Origin: Pseudomonas viridiflava
GTDB lineage: Bacteria; Pseudomonadota; Gammaproteobacteria; Pseudomonadales; Pseudomonadaceae
DNA length: 64,000 bases
Assembly (NCBI RefSeq): GCF_900580865.1
Contig: NZ_UTBZ01000134.1
Coordinates: forward strand, 62,001 to 126,000
Direction of reading: 5' to 3'
Shown: positions 1 through 8,628 of the stretch, piece after piece
Position numbering within the stretch: position 1 is the stretch's first letter
How the letters are laid out: each line of letters begins with the position of its first letter
Position numbers and translations under genes: made by a program
The notes under the pieces: generated by a model
What the model was told of the DNA's origin: nothing
The model's input: only the letters and a program-made list of their open reading frames with translations
Databases searched by the model: none

Positions 1-1406
1 ACTAAACCTTCGGGTAGATTTATAAGAATACTGCTTGGAGTTGTTTCTGTAGGATTGAATGACGGTATATCAACGAAGGGAAGATTTTCTTCTGGAGGAG
101 CATCAAAACAGTAAACACTTCCAACAAAGTGCTTAAACATCCTACCTGATCTTCCTCTTATATTATTAAATGTAAAAAAATCTAGAGGTTTTTTATTCAG
201 CGATCCGTCATATACGACGACATTTTTTGCCGCTGTATTCACTCCTTCAATCAAGGTCGATGTACAGAGAAGGATATTCAGTTTCCCTTCTTCAAAAGCT
301 CGAATCATGAATCGGCCTAGAGATCTTGGTAACCTACCATGGTGAATACCGACACCATGCATTAATGCAACAGAAACCAACCATTCATCATGATAGTGCC
401 GAGAGGTCCATTGAGCGGCCTCGATCAACTCTTCATCTTCAGAAAGCGGCACATCCCTTATTGCCAGATAATTTTTAAGAAGCTTTCGAGTACTCGCCGG
501 AGACTGGCAATACACCAACGTCTGCCCTTCCAGTCCGTCTAGCAAGTTTGCGAACGCCTCCTCTCTAGTTGGTTTTTTGCTAAGAACGTGCAGTTCAATT
601 GCGACCGTTTGAAAGTCTTCGATATAAAAACTACACTTCAAGCGGTCTGTTACGATCTCGGGTATAGATTTGATTGAAGGACCAAGCAGATAAAACTGAG
701 CGCCCGTCTTAACTAGCTTTATGAGTGCTTGATTGAGAAGTGTTGCCCTATCACCTTCACCAGAAATTGAAAGCTTATAAAATTCGTCAATAGCAAAAAA
801 ATCGACATCTGGAATTTCAGTCTCCATTGCCAAAAAGCGCTCTTGTGTCAGTACAAAAATATTGCGTTCACTCTGCTCCTGTCCTCCCGTAGTTAAAATA
901 TTATAACGCCCAACGAACCTTGACATTCTACGACGAGTCTCTTCTACCAACGCCAGCGTTGGCAAAATCAATACAATATTCGAAAAGTTTTTTTCAGATA
1001 TAATCACATCAATTAACAAGCTTTTACCAAAAGATGTGGGAGCGCTTAAAATAACCGACTCACCAGCCATCAGTTTTCTCAGAATCCTAGTCTGCGAGCT
1101 ATGGAGGACATAATTCTCCATCTCTTTTTCCGCTCGGTTACTCGCATGTGTAAATGCGCTTCGAAGTGATAAGCTCTCGAGATCCGACGCATATGGATAC
1201 AATCCAACCTGCATAGCCAACTCATCAACTATATTTCGATATAGAACATCAAGCCCATCACGCTTTGCGAGTGTCCTAATTACAAACTCCCGCCCAACCT
1301 CTAAATTGCTAGAACATATAGCAGATACTACCGAGAGCATTTTGAAGGGTGTATTTACCCACTCACTCCCTCTCAACTCTTTTCGCACAGCCTGATGATC
1401 TATCAT
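1..1406 (-). CDS. hamB: HamB, SF2 helicase of a Hachiman defence system (partial, 3' end beyond window)
   Basis: I translated this by hand from the minus strand; 468 codons are open and run off the left edge. Superfamily 2 helicase motifs are visible: a Walker A segment SAPTSFGKS with the lysine near residue 128, a DEAD-like box AIDEFY near 206-210, and a motif VI RGRSGR near 417-422. The ATG at 1406 overlaps the hamA stop (ATGA), so the two are translationally coupled. In known Hachiman systems HamB is the DNA-sensing helicase that restrains HamA until phage or damaged DNA is engaged. The gene is AT-rich against the core genome, consistent with transfer. Domain order and the DUF1837 neighbour make the assignment strong. 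Confidence 0.88.
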   Translation of the reverse strand, partial: MIDHQAVRKELRGSEWVNTPFKMLSVVSAICSSNLEVGREFVIRTLAKRDGLDVLYRNIVDELAMQVGLYPYASDLESLSLRSAFTHASNRAEKEMENYVLHSSQTRILRKLMAGESVILSAPTSFGKSLLIDVIISEKNFSNIVLILPTLALVEETRRRMSRFVGRYNILTTGGQEQSERNIFVLTQERFLAMETEIPDVDFFAIDEFYKLSISGEGDRATLLNQALIKLVKTGAQFYLLGPSIKSIPEIVTDRLKCSFYIEDFQTVAIELHVLSKKPTREEAFANLLDGLEGQTLVYCQSPASTRKLLKNYLAIRDVPLSEDEELIEAAQWTSRHYHDEWLVSVALMHGVGIHHGRLPRSLGRFMIRAFEEGKLNILLCTSTLIEGVNTAAKNVVVYDGSLNKKPLDFFTFNNIRGRSGRMFKHFVGSVYCFDAPPEENLPFVDIPSFNPTETTPSSILINLPEGL

Positions 1407-2269
1407 ATCTGAAGAGCCTTTAGGCGTTTATCCAAAGCGGCAATTAACTCTTTTTTCTCATGTAGCGGGATCAAAATCACATGAACGGTTATTGGCAGAA
1501 CTGTAAAAAACCTCTCTGAATACTGATCATTTAATTTATTTCGAAAACTAGAATACGCATCAATAATTTCATCCCTGATATTACTCTCGTACTCTTTATC
1601 TATCGCACCACCTTTCACCACCTCACTATCATAAGTTAGTAAAACAGGTATGCAAGCTTGCCGAAACACTTTATCCAAAGATGTATTTTCGTGAAGTAAC
1701 TCCCTTAGCTCTTCCGCCTCGGGCCACTCCGGGTCTATTTTATTTCTTATCAGAATAAATTCCGACTTAAGGTAGTCAGTTTCCAAATGGTCAACTATCT
1801 CCTTGACCACATCGTAGATCGCCCTAGAAACCTTATTATAAAATTTGGTTTCCCCTACCCAGAGTTCAAGCCCGTCGTCTTTCTTCACTACATGAACAGC
1901 GTCGAACCCTTTCACCGTCTCGTTAACTGAGCTCTTGTAATAAATCTTATTTATAGCGGGAAGCGTTTTATATACTTGCCTAATGGCTATATGAAGCAAT
2001 ATCTCACCAAACTCGCCTCGCAATCCGTACTTTTCCGTATCGTAAACAATTTTTGCTGCACGTTTTATAATCCGCAGTGCATTATGGTGGCCAATTTCGT
2101 TTATCTCAGAGTAACTTAGCGCAAACTCTGGCAACCACTCTATTATATGATCTGCAAACTGATCATTTCGCCACTTACCGCGCTCAAAGCCAGCACAGAG
2201 AGCAAGGTCATCACCAATACCCCCAGACTCATGAAAAACGACACTTAAAAATTTGTCCGGATGTTTCAT
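1403..2269 (-). CDS. hamA: HamA, DUF1837 nuclease effector of a Hachiman system
   Basis: This 288-residue protein matches the DUF1837/HamA family in length and motifs. A PD-(D/E)XK-like nuclease core is visible: RGEFGE at 84-89, GFDAVH with Asp123, and the GETK segment with Glu140 and Lys142. In Hachiman, HamA is a DNase held inactive by HamB and released to degrade DNA during infection, causing abortive infection. The predicted catalytic residues are intact, so it should be active. The start ATG at 2269 has only a weak purine stretch (TTGAG) upstream. Base composition is much more AT-rich than the rest of the window. Confidence 0.9.
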   Translation of the reverse strand: MKHPDKFLSVVFHESGGIGDDLALCAGFERGKWRNDQFADHIIEWLPEFALSYSEINEIGHHNALRIIKRAAKIVYDTEKYGLRGEFGEILLHIAIRQVYKTLPAINKIYYKSSVNETVKGFDAVHVVKKDDGLELWVGETKFYNKVSRAIYDVVKEIVDHLETDYLKSEFILIRNKIDPEWPEAEELRELLHENTSLDKVFRQACIPVLLTYDSEVVKGGAIDKEYESNIRDEIIDAYSSFRNKLNDQYSERFFTVLPITVHVILIPLHEKKELIAALDKRLKALQI

Positions 2270-2747
2270 ACGCGAACACTCAAGTTAATATGAATATTAC
2301 AAACCAGCACACAAGAAAATATAGCCTTAAATTTCTTAGCAAGTATCATAAAAACAAAAGAATTAAATTCGACACAGAAACCCATCAATCGCAATAGCAA
2401 ATTACAGCCACGCACGTCGGCACTACTCGCTGACAATAGTAAAAACCCGAGGTATTGGCTCAATGATTTAGCATGGGGTGTATGCGAGCAACGAGAAGGG
2501 GGAATAGATAGCATTACGTCTTCCTTTAACGAGATGCAAAAAACTCCGAACCTCGCTTGAATGGAGGTCTTTGTACCGAAGCTACTATTTTGCCATCGTC
2601 CCGTCCACCCTAAATCTTTACCGAACAAACATTGAAACATCCACATCGCACTGCTATGGCCAGCGATCTTAAGGCGCAGCAGCCCCGTCAAAAAAGCTCT
2701 CCCCCCACCATATTAGGCACGCCAGATCATCCGCATTCAGCTCTAAT
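2270..2747. other. Gene-free interval between the defence island and core genes
   Basis: I see no convincing gene here; the reading frames have no recognisable domain or ribosome binding site. Composition shifts from AT-rich beside hamA to mixed toward 2748. The segment 2581-2608 copies, at 26 of 28 positions, the segment at 3944-3971 upstream of the membrane gene at 4033. The interval therefore looks like a decayed duplicate or junction left by island insertion. Confidence 0.6.
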
Positions 2748-3116
2748 TCAATGTACGTGCTGAGAGATCACTTTCGAAATCTCCACCATCGACGTCTTCC
2801 CGGTGAATTCGAACTTCACTTTCCCCAGTGACGAGAAGTAAATCTCCAGCTCCGAATCCAGATCGAACGTGCCCGAGGTTTCCACCGAGTACGCAACGAT
2901 GTTCTTGTACGGCAAGGAAGTGAAATCCTTCTTGCTGCCGGTAATGCCCTGAACGTTGACCGCGATGATGCGTTTGTTGGTAAACACCACGCCGTCACGC
3001 ATGGCCTTGTAAGAGTCGATCACTTCCTCGCCGTCGAGCAACAGCGCGCTTACGCGTTCGGCGTACTCATCGTTCTGCTTGAGTTTGAAGAAGCCTTTGT
3101 TGTTGAAGTCGATCAT
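2748..3116 (-). CDS. PH domain-containing protein (bacterial PH, YvbH-like)
   Basis: This 122-residue protein is predicted to be a single bacterial pleckstrin-homology-like domain. Its features are a middle segment ending FTNKRIIAVNV, alternating beta strands, and a C-terminal amphipathic helix (KTSMVEISKVISQHV). The pattern of tunable first strand, then TNKRII, then SLPYKNI is typical of the bPH_1 family, whose members are small cytosolic proteins of mostly unknown role. No signal peptide or membrane segment is visible. It lies upstream-facing between the hamAB junction and a secreted protein gene. The family assignment is good; the function is unknown. Confidence 0.75.
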   Translation of the reverse strand: MIDFNNKGFFKLKQNDEYAERVSALLLDGEEVIDSYKAMRDGVVFTNKRIIAVNVQGITGSKKDFTSLPYKNIVAYSVETSGTFDLDSELEIYFSSLGKVKFEFTGKTSMVEISKVISQHVH

Positions 3117-3161
3117 CTGTCCATCCTCATATTCAAGAAAACATCCCGGTATTTCTTTGGT

Positions 3162-3908
3162 TCAACGACGGGCTTTCAACACGCGGATATCGGTTGGGAA
3201 CCCGTCGGCGCCGACAAGTTTTTTCCAGCCCAGATACTGAAACTCGCCCCTCTCATCAATGTAATCGCCCTTCTCCACTGATCGGCCGCCAACCACCGCG
3301 ACGCGCTTCACTTCGCCACAGCCGCCGTCTGAAGGCCGTACCGTAAAGATCACATACGGCTTCACATATTGCGTGGCGCGGAAGTATTGGCCGCAGATTT
3401 CGTCGACGGTGATCAGCATGGTTTTCAGGCGTGCTTCGCCGTCGGTGTCTTCGTGCAGTTTCAGGAAAGATATATCACCGACGTCGCTGTAGCCGAGGGA
3501 GCGGGCGCGTTGGTAGGCGGGGGAATTCTGGTGGGCGATGCGGCCTTCCTCCGCAGCACCTTGCATTTTTGCGGCGAACTCGGCTTTGCCTTGGGCGATC
3601 ATCGCTTCAGCCTGACCCGCTACGTTTTCGCATTGTGCAAATTCTCGGGAGCCGAGGTGATTGGGTGTCAGGTTCGAGCGGTGTTCATTCATGGTTCGCA
3701 GGTTGCTTTCCAATGCAAACATCACGTCGTAGGCCGTGGTGCGACCGCTCTGCACGTCGGCCATTTTCTCCAGCACTTGTTGGCAGTTGCCGGCGTAGTA
3801 CTTCCAACTGTTTTCCGGATGCTCTTGCACGGCGGCGAATGCTGGGGCCATTGCAGCGGCGAGTGTGATTGCGCAGAGCAGGCGCAAACAATGGGTACTG
3901 ACTGGCAT
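3162..3908 (-). CDS. Secreted hypothetical protein
   Basis: I do not recognise a characterised family. The 248-residue product starts with a clear Sec signal peptide (basic start, hydrophobic LLCAITLAAAMAPAFA, predicted cleavage after AFA). The mature part has an N-terminal helical region with two cysteines (GNCQQVLEKM and FAQCENVAGQ), resembling Rap1a/Tai-like periplasmic helical proteins. A C-terminal beta-rich part holds two more cysteines (DEICGQ, GGCGEV). Four mature cysteines suggest two disulfides, so a periplasmic location is inferred. The promoter faces that of the membrane gene at 4033. Confidence 0.6.
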   Translation of the reverse strand: MPVSTHCLRLLCAITLAAAMAPAFAAVQEHPENSWKYYAGNCQQVLEKMADVQSGRTTAYDVMFALESNLRTMNEHRSNLTPNHLGSREFAQCENVAGQAEAMIAQGKAEFAAKMQGAAEEGRIAHQNSPAYQRARSLGYSDVGDISFLKLHEDTDGEARLKTMLITVDEICGQYFRATQYVKPYVIFTVRPSDGGCGEVKRVAVVGGRSVEKGDYIDERGEFQYLGWKKLVGADGFPTDIRVLKARR

Positions 3909-3943
3909 GGGTAGTCCGTTACGGAGATGGGCAGTGGCGCGAC

Positions 3944-3971
3944 GCTACTATTTTGCTATCGTGCCGTCCAC
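3944..3971 (+). promoter_or_regulatory. Promoter-like segment upstream of the membrane gene at 4033
   Basis: The segment contains TTTTGCTATCGT, which fits an extended -10 (TGnTATnnT). A near copy lies at 2581-2608, and a shorter relative (TTTTGTTATCTTGCCG) lies at about 4426-4441 before the paralogous gene at 4509. The recurrence before related genes is the main support for a promoter role. Confidence 0.4.
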
Positions 3972-4032
3972 TGCCAGTAACGAGGTCGCCAGCGCCTCGA
4001 TGGAGTCAATTTTCAGAGGGAGAAACACCTTG

Positions 4033-4392
4033 ATGGCCGTGTTGTACTTTTTCGTCTGGGCAGCCGTTTGGGCTTGGGTCGTGCAGACCCGTGGTGCCTG
4101 GAATCTGATCCTCGCCAACCTGGCGGGTGCTGCCAGCGGCTTTATCGTAGCGATGATTTTTTCGGTGGTCTGCTCAGGCCTTTTCCCGGCGCACGTGTCT
4201 CCTTCGCCGGAGAACCTGGCCAGTAGCGTGCTGCAAATAATCACCACGTTCGGCGTGCTGGCGGGTGTCTGGATGTGGCTGGTCAGGCGTCCTCAGCCAG
4301 AGCATCCGTTGGCCCGGCAACTTTTCGCCGGTATCTGTGGGCTGGCTGCTGGTGTGACGACGCTGGCGTTTTTTGCGCTTAATTTTCACTGA
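4033..4392 (+). CDS. Small inner-membrane protein, paralogue of the next gene
   Basis: This 119-residue protein has about three hydrophobic helices: residues 1-17, 30-52 and 65-83, with a further C-terminal one at about 95-115. The segment TRGAWN...LANLAGAASGFIVAM closely parallels KNRGSWN...GNIVGAAGGFIVAM in the downstream protein, so the two are tandem paralogues. I chose ATG 4033 because GAGGGAG lies 10 bases upstream and the alignment with the paralogue begins there; an in-frame upstream ATG would add about a dozen residues. The family has no function known to me. Confidence 0.6.
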   Translation: MAVLYFFVWAAVWAWVVQTRGAWNLILANLAGAASGFIVAMIFSVVCSGLFPAHVSPSPENLASSVLQIITTFGVLAGVWMWLVRRPQPEHPLARQLFAGICGLAAGVTTLAFFALNFH

Positions 4393-4508
4393 GCGCCGCT
4401 ATCGTCGCTGGCATTACCCGTCTGTTTTGTTATCTTGCCGCCCATCGTCGGCGTTCACCTTGGGCGTGCGTTGATTTCAGGGTTTTGAAGGTTTAAGGAA
4501 AGGATCAA

Positions 4509-5246
4509 ATGGAGTTTCTGCGTTTTCTGGCGATTGTCGCGGTTTGGGGGTTCATGTGGCGCTGGGTGGTCAAGAACCGTGGCAGCTGGAATATTTTCTA
4601 CGGCAACATCGTCGGCGCAGCGGGTGGTTTCATTGTGGCGATGGTCGTGCTGTCGATCACGTTGTCGTTGTTTCCTTCGTCGCATGACTACGAACCGGCG
4701 CAGGCTGAAAACACGCAAGTCATCGAGCCGACCTCCCTATTGCCTGAAGCCGAGGCAGTCACACCCGCTGCCGAACTGAAGGATGCGCCGGCGTTTGCTG
4801 CCATCGAGCCGGACGACACGCCCTCTCCCGCCGACTCCGCCCTACTGCCGAACTACGCCAGCCGGGCGCCGAAATCAATCGGGTTACAGACCGTGCTGGA
4901 TCAAAGCGACTATCAGGGGCGCATGGCCCTGGCAGCGCTGAACAAGAAATTGCGCGGCGACGCACAGGCCGACAAGTCGATGATTGCGTATGTCATGTGC
5001 AGCCCGTTTGTGACCAGCACGTTGCGCTTCCCCGCTTCGGCGCGCTTTGCTGACAGCAAGGCGCTGGTCAGCCACCGCTTCAAGGATCAGGTCTACACCT
5101 TCAACAACACCGTCACCGCGCGCAACATGAACGGCGACGATGTCACCTACCGTTTCGATTGCTCCGTGCAGGAGCAGCCACGAGTGGACGCGCTACCTGC
5201 GCAATGGCGTTTGTTGGCGCTGAAAGTGCAAAAAGCCGACTCTTAA
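4509..5246 (+). CDS. Membrane-anchored protein with periplasmic or cytosolic C-terminal domain
   Basis: The 245-residue product begins with two hydrophobic segments (residues 3-20 and 33-57) around a RGSWN...GAAGGFIVAM motif shared with the preceding gene. A proline/alanine/glutamate-rich linker follows (about 60-115), then a C-terminal globular domain (about 120-245). That domain has a VMCSPFV...RFPASARFADSKAL segment and two cysteines. AAGGAAAGG lies just upstream of ATG 4509. I know no characterised homologue; the architecture suggests an envelope protein whose soluble domain is tethered to the membrane. Confidence 0.6.
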   Translation: MEFLRFLAIVAVWGFMWRWVVKNRGSWNIFYGNIVGAAGGFIVAMVVLSITLSLFPSSHDYEPAQAENTQVIEPTSLLPEAEAVTPAAELKDAPAFAAIEPDDTPSPADSALLPNYASRAPKSIGLQTVLDQSDYQGRMALAALNKKLRGDAQADKSMIAYVMCSPFVTSTLRFPASARFADSKALVSHRFKDQVYTFNNTVTARNMNGDDVTYRFDCSVQEQPRVDALPAQWRLLALKVQKADS

Positions 5247-5317
5247 GGCTTATTTAAGGGTTCAAGGCGCCGCCTGCGCTATCATCGCCGGCCTGTGCGC
5301 CTTGAGCTTTGCCCTCG

Positions 5318-7237
5318 ATGTCTTCGACACCCGCTGACCTGATCCCGCTGCCTCCTGTCCTGGCCGGCCCGCTCCTGCGACGGCTGGAACCAACGCGCGT
5401 GGTCATGTGGCTGGTCGGCACGCGGCCACTGGCGCTGACCTTGCGCCTGCAAGGTGTAGGAGACATTCCTCTCGACGCTGGGAAATGTACGGTCATTCCC
5501 GTAGGTCGTCAGGCGTTTGTTCACCTCATCGATGTTTCTCTCGACAGCGCCCTGCCCTGCGATACGCGGATCGACTATGACCTTCTGATCGATAGCACAT
5601 CCGGAATCGCCGACTGGGCGGCGCATTTGCTGTACGGCGATGCAACCAGTCCGAACTTCGTCCTGCGCTCGCGGATCGATCAACTGCTGCACGGCTCTTG
5701 CCGCAAGCCGCATCACCCGGCGACGGATGGTTTGCTTTGCGTCGACCAATTGCTGGCGACGGAAACCGATCCGCAACAACGCCCGGCGCTGTTGATGATG
5801 AGCGGCGATCAAGTCTACGCCGACGATGTCGCCGGCCCGATGTTGCGGGCGATTCATGCCTTGATCGAACGCCTCGGGTTGTTCGACGAACACCTCGAAG
5901 GCGCCGTGGTCAGCGACAGCGCGAAGCTCTACGAGCACCCGGCCAGTTACTACCACCGTGCGGATTTGTTACCCGCGCTGGAGAGCAACGAGACATTGCG
6001 CGAGCGATTTTTCGGCGGTGCGCGTAAGCCGATTTTCACCAGCAGCAGCGCTGATAATCATCTGGTGACGTTCGCCGAAGTCATGGCGATGTACTTGCTG
6101 GTGTGGTCGCCGACTGCCTGGTCGCTGATCGATCCGCAAACACCCGAGTTAACGCCGGAACGCCTCAAGCGTTACACCCTCGAACAGACTCGCATCGATG
6201 CCTTCAAGGCTGGATTGGGCAAGGTCGCCCGCGCGCTCGCGCATCTGCCGAGCCTGATGATTTTCGATGATCACGACATCACCGATGACTGGAACCTGTC
6301 TGCGCAATGGGAGGAAACGGCCTACGGCCATCCGTTCTCCAAACGCATCATCGGCAATGCGCTGATCGCTTATATGTTGTGTCAGGGCTGGGGCAATAAT
6401 CCCGATGCGTTCAAAGAGGTATTGGAGAAAACTCTGGGGCTGAGCGCCAGCGGTGATGATCAGTACCTCGACAGCCCGGTGCAGGACGATTTGATCGATG
6501 ACCTGCTGCGCTTTCAGCATTGGCATTTCGTATTGCCAACCAGTCCGGCGCTGGTGGTCATCGACACCCGTACCCGACGCTGGCGCAGTGAGATGGCGCT
6601 CAAGCAACCCTCGGGCCTGCTCGATTGGGAGGCGCTGAGCGAACTGCAACAGGAGCTACTCGATCACCCGTCCGCGATCATCGTTTCCCCGGCGCCGATC
6701 TTCGGCGTGAAGCTGATTGAAACCGTGCAGAAGGTCTTCAGTTGGTGCGGTTATCCGCTGCTGGTCGACGCGGAAAACTGGATGGCCCATCGCGGTGCGG
6801 CGCAGGTGATCCTGAATATTTTCCGCCACTCGCGCACACCCGGTAACTACGTGGTGCTCTCCGGCGACGTGCATTATTCCTTCGTCTACGAAGTACTTAT
6901 CCGCCACCGCAAGGCCGGGCCGCGGATCTGGCAGATCACCAGCAGCGGGATCAAGAACGAGTTTCCGAAAAGCCTGCTGGAATGGTTCGACCGCCTCAAC
7001 CGCTGGCTCTATTCGCCACGCTCACCGTTGAACTGGTTCACCAAACGCCGCCGCATGCGCATCGTGCCGTATACGCCGGAACATGCTGAGGCAGGTGAAC
7101 GCTTATGGAATTCGGCGGGGATCGGTCAGGTGTTTTTCAATGAACAGGGGCAGCCGCGCGAGATCATTCAGCACAATTCGAATGGCAAGGCGAAGACGCG
7201 GATGCTGGCGCCGGATCTGGCGGATTATCCGGACTAA
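5318..7237 (+). CDS. PhoD-like metallophosphatase family protein
   Basis: This protein of about 639 residues carries the PhoD-like metallophosphoesterase signature. Metal-binding segments MSGDQVYADDV (early), FDDHDITDDWN (middle) and LSGDVHYSF (late) appear in the order expected for a dinuclear metal centre. An N-terminal beta-rich domain precedes the catalytic region. I see no Tat or Sec signal, so unlike the secreted alkaline phosphatase PhoD it is probably cytoplasmic. The substrate is unknown. ATG 5318 is preferred over a TTG three codons earlier, but neither has a strong ribosome binding site. Confidence 0.82.
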   Translation: MSSTPADLIPLPPVLAGPLLRRLEPTRVVMWLVGTRPLALTLRLQGVGDIPLDAGKCTVIPVGRQAFVHLIDVSLDSALPCDTRIDYDLLIDSTSGIADWAAHLLYGDATSPNFVLRSRIDQLLHGSCRKPHHPATDGLLCVDQLLATETDPQQRPALLMMSGDQVYADDVAGPMLRAIHALIERLGLFDEHLEGAVVSDSAKLYEHPASYYHRADLLPALESNETLRERFFGGARKPIFTSSSADNHLVTFAEVMAMYLLVWSPTAWSLIDPQTPELTPERLKRYTLEQTRIDAFKAGLGKVARALAHLPSLMIFDDHDITDDWNLSAQWEETAYGHPFSKRIIGNALIAYMLCQGWGNNPDAFKEVLEKTLGLSASGDDQYLDSPVQDDLIDDLLRFQHWHFVLPTSPALVVIDTRTRRWRSEMALKQPSGLLDWEALSELQQELLDHPSAIIVSPAPIFGVKLIETVQKVFSWCGYPLLVDAENWMAHRGAAQVILNIFRHSRTPGNYVVLSGDVHYSFVYEVLIRHRKAGPRIWQITSSGIKNEFPKSLLEWFDRLNRWLYSPRSPLNWFTKRRRMRIVPYTPEHAEAGERLWNSAGIGQVFFNEQGQPREIIQHNSNGKAKTRMLAPDLADYPD

Positions 7238-7249
7238 GGTCTACACCGA

Positions 7250-7336
7250 ACAAGCGAGCCTGCTCGCGAAAGCGGTCGATCATCCAGCAGAGATGTCGAC
7301 CGATAGTCCGCCTTCGCGAGCAGGCTCGCTCCCACA
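7250..7336. repeat. Inverted pair of pseudomonad REP elements
   Basis: Two REP units face each other: GCGAGCCTGCTCGCGAA near 7254-7270 and TTCGCGAGCAGGCTCGCTCC near 7313-7332. They lie between the convergent ends of the phosphatase and aminotransferase genes, a usual place for REP pairs, where they may also act as transcript 3' stabilisers. Confidence 0.88.
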
Positions 7337-7353
7337 GTGCTACTTACAAGCCA

Positions 7354-8526
7354 TCAATGCGCGATCAGTGCTCGCCCCACACCTCTGACAATCATCTCCA
7401 CCTCACGCTCATCAATCGTCAACGGTGGCAGCAGCCGTATCGTCTTGCCCCGCGTGACGTTGATCAACAGCCCATGATCCCGCGCGGCGATCAGGGTCAG
7501 ATCACGCATTGGTTGTTTCAGCTCGATCCCAATCATCAAGCCCTGCCCACGAATCGCCAGCACATTGGGATTGTCTGCCAGCTCTGCACGCAAGCGAGTC
7601 AACAGGCGTTCACCCTGAACCCGGGCGTTTTCCAACAGGCCCTGTTCTTCGATGATGTCCAGCACCGTGCAACCGACCCGGCACGCGAGTGGATTACCGC
7701 CGAAGGTGCTGCCATGACTGCCGGGTGTGAACAGGTCCGCAGCCCTGCCTCGGGCCAGGCACGCGCCGATCGGCACGCCATTGCCCAGTCCTTTTGCCAG
7801 GGTCATGACATCCGGGACGATGCCTTCATGTTGAAACGCGAACCAACGCCCGGTGCGGCCAATGCCGGTCTGGATTTCATCGAGCATCAATAGCCACGCA
7901 TGGCGATTGCACAGTTCACGCAGGGCTTTCAGATAACCCGGCGGCGCGAGCTGCACACCGCTTTCGCCCTGAATCGGCTCGACCAGAATTGCCACGATGC
8001 GCTCGCCGTGCTTTTGCTGCACCTGTTCCAGCGCAGCGAGATCACCAAATGGCACTTTGACGAAATCCCCCGGCAATTCGTTGAACCCCAGACGCACCGC
8101 CGGACCATCACTGGCCGACAAGGTGCCGAGTGTGCGGCCATGGAACGCGTTGGCCATGACCACCACCAGCGGCTGTTCGACGCCTTTGCGCCAGCCGTAC
8201 AAACGCGCCAGTTTCAGCGCCGTTTCATTGGCTTCGGCACCTGAATTATTGAAGAACGCCCGCTCCATCCCCGACAGCTCTGTCAGCCGTTTGGCCAATT
8301 GTTGCTGCCAGTCGATGCTGTACAGATTCGACGTGTGCAGCAACAACCCGGCCTGCTCGCTGATTGCCGAAACGATCCGTGGGTGTGAGTGACCGACATT
8401 GGTCACCGCGACACCGGCAACCGCATCCAGATACTCGCGACCGGCCTGATCCCACAGGCGAGTGCCCAGGCCTTTGGTGAAGCTCAAGGCCAGTGGTTGG
8501 TAGGTGTTCATCAGGGCCGCGGTCAT
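7354..8526 (-). CDS. argD: Class III aminotransferase, acetylornithine aminotransferase-like
   Basis: This 390-residue PLP enzyme has the full class III pattern: NSGAEANE near 94-101 (phosphate binding), the LDEIQTGIGRTG segment near 215-226, and the PLP lysine Lys245 in LAKGLGNG. Length and sequence fit acetylornithine/succinylornithine aminotransferases, which convert N-acetylglutamate semialdehyde and glutamate in arginine synthesis. Pseudomonads also have the separate arginine-inducible AruC, so this copy may have a specialised role. It is divergent from a LysR regulator, its likely controller. The substrate is not certain. Confidence 0.82.
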   Translation of the reverse strand: MTAALMNTYQPLALSFTKGLGTRLWDQAGREYLDAVAGVAVTNVGHSHPRIVSAISEQAGLLLHTSNLYSIDWQQQLAKRLTELSGMERAFFNNSGAEANETALKLARLYGWRKGVEQPLVVVMANAFHGRTLGTLSASDGPAVRLGFNELPGDFVKVPFGDLAALEQVQQKHGERIVAILVEPIQGESGVQLAPPGYLKALRELCNRHAWLLMLDEIQTGIGRTGRWFAFQHEGIVPDVMTLAKGLGNGVPIGACLARGRAADLFTPGSHGSTFGGNPLACRVGCTVLDIIEEQGLLENARVQGERLLTRLRAELADNPNVLAIRGQGLMIGIELKQPMRDLTLIAARDHGLLINVTRGKTIRLLPPLTIDEREVEMIVRGVGRALIAH

Positions 8527-8554
8527 GACTTCAAACTCCAGTGCAGGTCAGTGT

Positions 8555-8576
8555 GCTGGCAGTATGGTTAGCCAGC
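8555..8576. promoter_or_regulatory. Candidate LysR operator in the divergent intergenic region
   Basis: A perfect 6-bp inverted repeat GCTGGC...GCCAGC with a 10-bp spacer lies midway between the aminotransferase and lysR starts. Its size and position suit a LysR-type site. The site is inferred from symmetry only. Confidence 0.45.
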
Positions 8577-8628
8577 GAAACTGGATAAACTCGGCAAAAC
8601 TTCATTCATTTAAAAGCAGAGCTTGATA

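Noticed and set aside
2266..2691. 141-codon open frame on the minus strand next to hamA
   Set aside because: No domain, no ribosome binding site, an unusual Cys/Phe-rich composition and overlap with the hamA start. It reads as non-coding DNA.
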